From assembly GCA_964465945.1 (NCBI GenBank), contig CAYXMM010000008.1, forward strand, positions 60,158 through 124,157: a stretch of 64,000 nucleotides of DNA, read 5' to 3'. This stretch comes from JAJRPT01 sp964465945 (GTDB lineage Bacteria; Bacteroidota; Ignavibacteria; Kapaibacteriales; UBA2268). The translations under genes and the position numbers were made by a program. The notes under the pieces are model-generated. The model was not told the DNA's origin. It saw only the letters and a program-made list of their open reading frames with translations, and did no database searches. This document shows, in pieces, positions 44,735 through 51,418 of the stretch (position 1 is its first letter; each line of letters begins with the position of its first letter).

Positions 44735-45064
44735 ACTATATGATAGTATCTAACTATATAGAGTGGGAAAAAAGATTTAGATTACATCGAAGAATAATCA
44801 ATTCGCAAAGCTAATTAGAAAGCATTAAAAATAATATTTCTAAAAAAAAGTAAAATATAGAAAAAATTTTGCGAAAAAGCATATTATTTATCATTTTATT
44901 TTAAATAACATAAAAAAACACACCATAATTTAAAATTATTTTATAATTTTGATATATAAATTATATATTAGTTTTAAAAAATATTTTAAAAACATAAATA
45001 CATATAACACTACATTATAATTTTACATTAAACGGAAATTTATCAATAACCAATCAAATCAATT
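44735..45064. other. gene-free region after the LRR gene
   Basis: Begins with the second copy of the transporter 3' end (44771-44816); the rest is extremely AT-rich. No terminator for the LRR gene is obvious. Confidence 0.5.
44771..44816 (+). repeat. second copy of the DLDYIE 3'-end sequence
   Basis: In frame it encodes KDLDYIEE and a stop, then attcgcaaagctaattag. It matches 43386-43431 with mostly third-position changes inside the codons and high identity in the following non-coding bases. Together the two copies flank the LRR gene. Confidence 0.6.
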
Positions 45065-45370
45065 ATGGGTATTTTTACTAAAAAACCAATCTCAATATTA
45101 TTAGGCGAAGCCGCTGACTCAGAAAAAGGACTAAGCAGAACTCTAACTTCAAGCGCATTAATTGCACTTGGAATAGGAGCAATAATCGGTGCGGGCTTAT
45201 TCGTAAGAACTGCTGCAGCCGCAGCCCAAAGTGCTGGTCCTTCCGTAGCATTAGGATTTATAATTGCCGCAATAGGTTGCGCATTGGCTGGATTATGCTA
45301 TGCCGAACTATCAGAGGGTTGTCGACTTGACGACGGGGTGTTTTGTATTTATTACTTCGTAGAAGCATAA
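45065..45370 (+). pseudogene. amino-acid permease cut off after about 81 codons
   Basis: The N-terminus is a clear APC-superfamily cationic amino-acid transporter: KKPISILLGEA, LIALGIGAIIGAGLFV and CALAGLCYAELS, covering the first two membrane helices. At 45309 the sequence turns into direct-repeat copy 2; the frame then reads GCRLDDGVFCIYYFVEA and stops. Full-length relatives are near 450-500 aa, so about 80 percent is missing. The junction lies in a shared gccgaa.tatcag stretch, suggesting recombination with the repeat. It is not functional as a transporter. Confidence 0.85.
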
Positions 45371-45695
45371 TATCAATAGAAAAGATAAACAAAAATAAAA
45401 CTGCTCCGTAGGAGTAGTATAGAAAAAAATAAACCCACCTTCATAAGGTTTCAACCCTCCCGAAGGTTAAAAAAATAGTTCTTTGAACGTATTGGAATTT
45501 CTTGCAGACGAAAACGACAATATTTTTACACATTTCTTGTAACAAATAATATTAGCAAATACTTACACGATTTTAAAAAAAAATGAAAAATTACCAGAAT
45601 CTGCAAAAAATTAAAAATAATATACAAAACGATATAAAATGGCATAATAAATATATTCAAAAATTAATCATATTTTCGTAATAAAAGCATAATTG
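45309..45695 (+). repeat. 387-bp direct repeat, copy 2
   Basis: Near-identical to 42922-43307 (one substitution, one inserted A). It interrupts the permease gene on its left and borders the arginase upstream region on its right. Copies lie 2387 bases apart. Confidence 0.95.
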
Positions 45696-45836
45696 AGAAA
45701 GCATATTAACCAAACAAATTTTAACATTATTATTAATCAACAAAAGTTCAAGTATTTACACAATAAGCATCTAAATGGTGAGTTAAGGAAAAAAATTGTA
45801 TTTTTGTAGTATGATTATCCACAATGTGAGTTTTGT
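45371..45836. other. gene-free region upstream of arginase
   Basis: Mostly direct-repeat copy 2; the remaining 140 bases are AT-rich and carry TATTTTTG at 45799-45806, a -7 element 31 bases before the arginase ATG. No other gene seen. Confidence 0.5.
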
Positions 45837-46787
45837 ATGAGGAAAATACAAGGTTTCGTAAATAAGAATGAGTTAGGAGCAGGAACAAGAGGAACTTCCC
45901 TTTCGTTCGATGCAATGAGGTTCGAGGCGTTAAAAAAAGATTTTGATTTGGGCGAAATGTTCTATTTAATATCCAAAAATGAACTGCTTTTTAATAAAAT
46001 TATAAAGCAAAATCCATCAGCACATAATATCGATGGCGTATTAGATTATTACAATAGAAACTTTAAGATTTTGATGAATGAGTTGAATTACAATGAAAAC
46101 CAAGTATTTTTTTCAGCAGACCATGCTTCTTCGGCATTATATTTGGCAGCGTTTAAGCGTATGAAACCAGATGTAAGAATAGGTGTAGTCTGGATTGATG
46201 CGCATACAGATATGCACTCTCCATACACAACACCAAGCGGGAATATGCACGGAATGACTTTATGTATAGCATTAAGAGAAGATAACATAAAGTGTAAAAA
46301 ACGTGACCTAGACTCAGAAACTAAAAAGAAATGGCATTATTTACAGAATTTGTCTGGAGAAAAAAAAGCACTCAACTATGAAGACTTAGTCTTGGTTGGA
46401 ATTAGAGACTACGAAAAAGAAGAGAAAATTAACTTAGAAAGAAATAGTATTAAACATTACTTAGTTAGCGAAGCAAGACAGGACGGAATCGAAGAATGTG
46501 CAAGATATATATTAGAAACACTAAAAGATTGCGAACATATTTATATATCATTAGATGTAGATTCAATGGACCCAAAACTTGTCTCATTTGGAACAGGTAC
46601 ACCGGTTAATAATGGATTTTCTTTAGAAGAAATGAAAAATTTAGTTGATTTACTTACAAAAAGTGGAAAAAAGACAAGTTTTGAAATGGTTGAAATAAAT
46701 CCGCTTTTAGATAGTCATAACGAAATGGCAACAAAATGCTTAGAAATAATAGAGATTGTATATAAGAACTTAAAAAATGAAAATTAA
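45837..46787 (+). CDS. rocF: arginase family protein
   Basis: Binuclear-manganese ureohydrolase of 316 aa, best read as arginase (arginine to ornithine plus urea). Metal-ligand motifs: SADHASSALYL, WIDAHTDMHSP, SLDVDSMDPK and EMVEINPLLD. The TTPSGNMHGM stretch is typical of arginase rather than agmatinase or formiminoglutamase, but substrate is inferred. ATG 45837 follows a TATTTTTG element. The 3' end overlaps the TPR lipoprotein gene by 11 bases, so it appears to lead the motA-motB operon although its link to that system is unclear. Confidence 0.85.
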   Translation: MRKIQGFVNKNELGAGTRGTSLSFDAMRFEALKKDFDLGEMFYLISKNELLFNKIIKQNPSAHNIDGVLDYYNRNFKILMNELNYNENQVFFSADHASSALYLAAFKRMKPDVRIGVVWIDAHTDMHSPYTTPSGNMHGMTLCIALREDNIKCKKRDLDSETKKKWHYLQNLSGEKKALNYEDLVLVGIRDYEKEEKINLERNSIKHYLVSEARQDGIEECARYILETLKDCEHIYISLDVDSMDPKLVSFGTGTPVNNGFSLEEMKNLVDLLTKSGKKTSFEMVEINPLLDSHNEMATKCLEIIEIVYKNLKNEN

Positions 46788-48399
46788 ATTATTAATAATT
46801 ATATTTTGTGGATTTGTTTCATCTTGTTCTTCGACAAAAGAAGGAAAATACGATGGACAAATTAGAGAAGACTTTAAAAAGTATATTGAGAAAATTGATA
46901 ATAAATCTATAACTCCAGCAGCTTCCGATTTATTTGTTGATGCAATGGTCTTGCAACAACAAGAAAAATGGGCTGAGAGCATAATTGATTTGAATCTTGC
47001 ATTAGAGCAAGACTCATCAGCCGGAATATATTACGCCATCGCAAGAGCTTATTCGCAATTAAGGAGAAATGAACTTTCCATTCAAGCAATGGAGAAATCA
47101 TTAGATTTGAATCCAAGATTTTTACCAACACTGGAAATGTTAGTCGAGATGTATGTTCACAATAATAACATTAAAGATGCTATCATAGTTCAGAAAAAAA
47201 TCTTAGAAATTGATAACTCTTTATTCAATCGACTTAACTATGCTAACTTAGTGGAAATGTATAAACCAATAGATGCAATTCCATTATACGAAGAAATTTT
47301 AAAAGATGACCCAAAGAATGAAAAACTTATTATGGCGCTTTTGGAATTATACAAAGCAACAAAAAATAACGACAAATTCAAAGAACTCTTAGAAAAATTA
47401 CAAGGATTAAACAGCACAAGCACCACTATTGGCTTACAACTATTAGATATGTATTTAAACAATAAAGAATATAGCGATGCAGTGGAACTATTAAACAAAG
47501 TTGATAAAAATGTTCCGACAGAAGATTTAAAAAAATATTATGGAACTGTAGGTTATAGAATGCTTTATGATAGTTCAATGAACGATAAATTAGTTATAAA
47601 TAGTTATTTGGATAAGATAGATTCAAGATTTTATTTCGATTGGCAGATGCATTTACAAGCGGGATATTTAGCTTCTAAAATCGGTAATTCAACCCTTTCA
47701 AACGAAATGTTTGAAAAAGCATTAAAGTTTTCAGATACAATTCCCGATATATATGCAAGTATTGGATTATATTATTTACAGAAAATGAAAGATAGTATTG
47801 CCATTATCTATCTTGCAGACGGATATAAAAAGTTTGCTAATGACTCAAGATTCCCGTTCTTTTTAGGTGTAGCTAATCAATCTTTAAAAAATTATGAAAC
47901 TTCAGTTGCATATTTTAAAAAATCTAATGAACTCAATCCAGAGTTCTTAGATAATTGGATACAACTTGGAGTAGTATATGATTTAATGGGTAAAGGGGAT
48001 AGTTCAGATTATTATTACGAAGGCGCTTTAAAAATAGATTCTCTAAATCCATTAGTTAATAATAATTATGCTTACTCTTTATCTGTTAGAGGTGAAAGAT
48101 TAAATGATGCAGAGGAGATGAGCGAAATTGCGTTATCAATGGAGCCAAAAAATGCTGCATATTTAGATACTTATGCATGGATAAATTTCTTAATTGGTAA
48201 ATACGATAGATCACTTGAATTTATCGAAAAAGCAATTAAACAAGGCGATGCAAGCGCTGAAGTTTATGAGCATTATGGCGAAATATTGATGAAATTAAAT
48301 AGAAAAGATGATGCTATTAAAGCGTATAAAAATTCTTTAAAATTGGACCCCGAAAGAGAGTCTGTAATTGAAAGATTAAAAATTATTGAGAGAAAATAA
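46777..48399 (+). CDS. TPR-repeat lipoprotein
   Basis: A 540-aa envelope lipoprotein (lipobox VSSC, Cys 17) built of about twelve tetratricopeptide repeats (WAESIIDLNLALEQDSS, NELSIQAMEKSLDLNPRF, DAIKAYKNSLKLDPE). TPRs form a scaffold for protein partners. It begins inside the arginase gene and ends directly at ATG of motA with no gap, so it is probably translated with MotA and MotB. A role as an assembly or anchoring factor for that stator is an attractive inference. Inner or outer membrane placement is unknown. Confidence 0.85.
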   Translation: MKIKLLIIIFCGFVSSCSSTKEGKYDGQIREDFKKYIEKIDNKSITPAASDLFVDAMVLQQQEKWAESIIDLNLALEQDSSAGIYYAIARAYSQLRRNELSIQAMEKSLDLNPRFLPTLEMLVEMYVHNNNIKDAIIVQKKILEIDNSLFNRLNYANLVEMYKPIDAIPLYEEILKDDPKNEKLIMALLELYKATKNNDKFKELLEKLQGLNSTSTTIGLQLLDMYLNNKEYSDAVELLNKVDKNVPTEDLKKYYGTVGYRMLYDSSMNDKLVINSYLDKIDSRFYFDWQMHLQAGYLASKIGNSTLSNEMFEKALKFSDTIPDIYASIGLYYLQKMKDSIAIIYLADGYKKFANDSRFPFFLGVANQSLKNYETSVAYFKKSNELNPEFLDNWIQLGVVYDLMGKGDSSDYYYEGALKIDSLNPLVNNNYAYSLSVRGERLNDAEEMSEIALSMEPKNAAYLDTYAWINFLIGKYDRSLEFIEKAIKQGDASAEVYEHYGEILMKLNRKDDAIKAYKNSLKLDPERESVIERLKIIERK

Positions 48400-49251
48400 A
48401 TGTTTGCTATAATTGGTTTAGCAGTCGTGTTAGTTTCAATGTTAGGTGGCTTCCTTATGGCAGGAGGTAATATTATAACATTGATTCAACCATCAGAATT
48501 TATAGTTATTGGTGGAGTTGCAGCGGGTTCTTTAATTGCTGCGAATCCATTGGCATATATTAAAAGTATATTTGCTTCTTTTGGAACAGTTCTAAAAGGA
48601 GTAAGTGTGAAAAAACAAGATTACCTTGATTTAATGAAAATGCTATATGAACTTTTTCAATACGCTAAAAGAGAAGGACTTATTGCCCTTGAACCACATG
48701 TTGAAAATCCTTCAAGTTCAAGTATAATATCAAAATACCCAAGTTTTCTAAGTAATCACCATGCTACAGAATTTTTATGTGATACTATGAAAGTTATTCT
48801 TTCCGGCGGTATCCCCGCTCATGACCTTGAAGAATTAATGGATATTGATATCGAAGGTATTCATGAAGAAGAGCATAATGTTGTGCATTCTATTGTAACA
48901 ATGGGTGATGCCTTGCCAGGTATTGGGATTGTTGCAGCGGTATTAGGGATCATCATTACGATGGGTTCAATCAATGAGGGTGCAGAAGCAGTAGGTCATC
49001 ACGTAGCAGCAGCTCTTGTTGGAACATTCTTAGGAGTATTATTATCTTACGGATTTGTTCAACCTATTGCAAGAAACCTTGACTTGACAAACAACTTAAA
49101 TGCAAAGTATATGGCAGCATTAAAATCAGCTTTACTCTCTTTTGCAAAAGGAGCACCTGCAAGCGTTGCCGTTGAATTTTGTAGAAGAGCAATTGATCCA
49201 GGTAATAGACCAACATTTGCAGAAAGTGAAACAGCAATAAAAGGTGGTTAA
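48400..49251 (+). CDS. motA: MotA-type stator protein
   Basis: Inner-membrane proton or sodium channel subunit. The 283-aa protein has four membrane segments: about 1-20, 30-50, 165-190 (PGIGIVAAVLGIIITMGSI, with the channel Pro) and 200-222. The large cytoplasmic loop (about 60-160) carries EGLIALEPHVENP, a family feature. It starts one base after the TPR gene stop and ends five bases before motB. No flagellar genes are visible in the window. Confidence 0.93.
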   Translation: MFAIIGLAVVLVSMLGGFLMAGGNIITLIQPSEFIVIGGVAAGSLIAANPLAYIKSIFASFGTVLKGVSVKKQDYLDLMKMLYELFQYAKREGLIALEPHVENPSSSSIISKYPSFLSNHHATEFLCDTMKVILSGGIPAHDLEELMDIDIEGIHEEEHNVVHSIVTMGDALPGIGIVAAVLGIIITMGSINEGAEAVGHHVAAALVGTFLGVLLSYGFVQPIARNLDLTNNLNAKYMAALKSALLSFAKGAPASVAVEFCRRAIDPGNRPTFAESETAIKGG

Positions 49252-49256
49252 TAGCA

Positions 49257-50195
49257 ATGGCAAGTGAAGAAAACTCAGGCGAACAACCGATAATAATTAA
49301 AAAAGTCGTTAAAGGCGGTGGCGGGCATCATGGTGGTGCCTGGAAAGTGGCTTATGCCGATTTCGTTACCGCAATGATGGCTTTTTTCATTGTTATGTGG
49401 ATTATTGCTTCTTCCGAGCAAACTAAACAAATGGTTGCGGCTTATTTTCAAGACCCTGGTGCCTTCTCTTTTGTTACTGGAAAAATGACTATCCCTATTG
49501 ACCTTGATTTGAAAAAAATGAAAGGTAGAGAAGAAGAAGACGGCGAAGGTAAAGGAAAAAACTCTGCCGACCAAATCCTAAATAGCGAATACTATAAAGC
49601 AATTAAAGAAGCAATTAGAGAAAAAGCAATAAATGATAGCACGCAAGCTGCCAATAGATTAGAACAAGTCGGAGAAGACTTAGAGCATTTTATTAAAAAG
49701 TTAGAAAACTTAAACGAAGAAATGAGGAAGATCGCCTCTTCTATCGAAATTAGCGTGACTAATGAAGGATTGAGAATTGAGCTGATTGAAAAAGACGATG
49801 GAAACTTTTTCCAAGTCGGTAGTGCAGTTTTAAATAATAATATTAAATTTATACTAAAAGAAATAGCAACTGAAACCGGAAAATTACCTAACTTTGTAGA
49901 TATTGAAGGACATACAGACGCAAGAAAGTATGGAAAAAGTAATGAGTATACAAACTGGGAACTATCTGCCGATAGGGCTAATGCTGCAAGGTCTTATATG
50001 AGCCGTACAGGGCTTTGGGAAGGACAAGTTAAAAAAGTAATCGGTTATGCAGACCAATTTTTAAAATATCCTGAGAACCCATTCGACAATAGGAATAGAA
50101 GAATAAGTATTTTAGTTCAAAACTTAAAAGTTTCTGATTTTGAAATAGCTGATGGTGATTTAGAAGCACCTGATAAAAATAACACGCAAGAATAA
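49257..50195 (+). CDS. motB: MotB-type stator protein
   Basis: Partner of MotA. A single membrane segment (about 30-52) holds the ion-binding Asp 35 in WKVAYADFVTAMMAF. A plug-like stretch (SEQTKQMVAAYFQDP) follows, then a linker of charged helix (about 75-165) and a C-terminal OmpA/MotB peptidoglycan-binding domain with DIEGHTDARKYG and NRNRRISI. 312 aa is normal. The canonical residues suggest a working ion-driven stator. Its stop overlaps the next gene by one base. Confidence 0.94.
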   Translation: MASEENSGEQPIIIKKVVKGGGGHHGGAWKVAYADFVTAMMAFFIVMWIIASSEQTKQMVAAYFQDPGAFSFVTGKMTIPIDLDLKKMKGREEEDGEGKGKNSADQILNSEYYKAIKEAIREKAINDSTQAANRLEQVGEDLEHFIKKLENLNEEMRKIASSIEISVTNEGLRIELIEKDDGNFFQVGSAVLNNNIKFILKEIATETGKLPNFVDIEGHTDARKYGKSNEYTNWELSADRANAARSYMSRTGLWEGQVKKVIGYADQFLKYPENPFDNRNRRISILVQNLKVSDFEIADGDLEAPDKNNTQE

Positions 50196-51418
50196 TGATT
50201 AATGATATATCATATATAATTATTAATGATAATAGTATTAGAACCGAAAAATTAACTGAGTTAATCAAAGAGCTTGATATTAATAGCGAAGTAATTCATT
50301 CTTCTGAATTTAATGATTGCTTAGATAATATTATACTTAGCAAACCAGCGGTCGTTTTTTGTGATGAAGTCTTTGGCAATAAAAATGTTTTTGATTTAGA
50401 TAATGAACTTAAAAAAAGAAATATTAGAAGCAAAGTTTATCTAATTGTTGTTAGTGATTTAGACGAATATGAGCACTTAACTAAGTATATTGATGCAGGT
50501 TTTGATGATTATTTAATTGGACACGAAAAAAAACAAATAATTCATAATAGAATTAGGTTAGGAACAAAAATTCTCTCAATGCACCTGAAAATTGAGCACG
50601 AAAATTACTTATTACATAAATTATCTCAACAACTCGAAGAAGATTTAAAAAATATTATTAAAATATCCACAAAATTTATTCAAGCAAGACTGCCTGCCTC
50701 TCACGAAATGATGAGTAATATTGCAGTTACTTCAATTTGGATCGCAGAAAAATTCAATCAATTAAGCAAGCAAGACATCAAAGATATAGAAATTGCTTCT
50801 TATTTCTGTCAAGCAGGACGATTGTTTTTACCCGATGAGTTACTTAAAAAACCAGTAATGTCAAACGGTAGGGTGCTTAACCCAATGATGAATCAAATTC
50901 CAATCGTAAGTAAAGAAATTGCTACTTCTATTGATAAATTTAAAAATGTGGGCGAAATTTTATTTCATATATATGAAAATCTTGATGGAACAGGCATACC
51001 GAGTAAAATACAATCTTGGCAAATCCCTTTAGCGTCAAGGATTATTCGTGCTGTGTTAGATTTTGAAGAAAATATGTACTTTAATAATTTGGATGCAAAA
51101 AGTTCTATAGAAAAGCTGAAAGGAAGGATAAACAGAATCTATGATGGTAGGGTAATCAATTTACTTGAAGAATACATTGAAAAACAAGGCAAACAAAATA
51201 ATTATGAAGAAGATTTTGCTTTACTTTTAAGCGAATTAAAGCCAAGTATGATAATATCCCGCGAGATTAAGGCAAATTCTGGAATGAAATTAATGAACTC
51301 CGGCGCCGAACTATCTGAAAAAAACATACAAATGCTTATAAATCACTCCTCAACCGACCCTATATTAGGTTATATTTACGTTTTCAGGGATTCAATCCCA
51401 GAAATAAAAATTGATTAA
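50195..51418 (+). CDS. response regulator with degenerate HD-GYP-like domain
   Basis: A 407-aa cytoplasmic protein. Residues 1-120 look like a receiver domain with the phosphoacceptor-like Asp in VVFCDEVF (near 56). Residues 150-330 align with HD-GYP phosphodiesterases: ASYFCQAGRLFLPDEL takes the place of the HD(I/L)GK motif, and NLDGTGIPSKI takes the place of the DGxGYP motif. The catalytic HD pair is missing (Cys-Gln instead), so c-di-GMP hydrolysis is unlikely and a sensor or protein-binding function is more plausible. It overlaps motB by one base and would be made with the stator. Its 3' end overlaps the converging T9SS cargo gene by four bases. Confidence 0.7.
   Translation: MINDISYIIINDNSIRTEKLTELIKELDINSEVIHSSEFNDCLDNIILSKPAVVFCDEVFGNKNVFDLDNELKKRNIRSKVYLIVVSDLDEYEHLTKYIDAGFDDYLIGHEKKQIIHNRIRLGTKILSMHLKIEHENYLLHKLSQQLEEDLKNIIKISTKFIQARLPASHEMMSNIAVTSIWIAEKFNQLSKQDIKDIEIASYFCQAGRLFLPDELLKKPVMSNGRVLNPMMNQIPIVSKEIATSIDKFKNVGEILFHIYENLDGTGIPSKIQSWQIPLASRIIRAVLDFEENMYFNNLDAKSSIEKLKGRINRIYDGRVINLLEEYIEKQGKQNNYEEDFALLLSELKPSMIISREIKANSGMKLMNSGAELSEKNIQMLINHSSTDPILGYIYVFRDSIPEIKID

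Noticed and set aside
45837..46787. agmatinase or formiminoglutamase
   Set aside because: The TTPSGNMHGM stretch fits arginase better, though substrate remains inferred.
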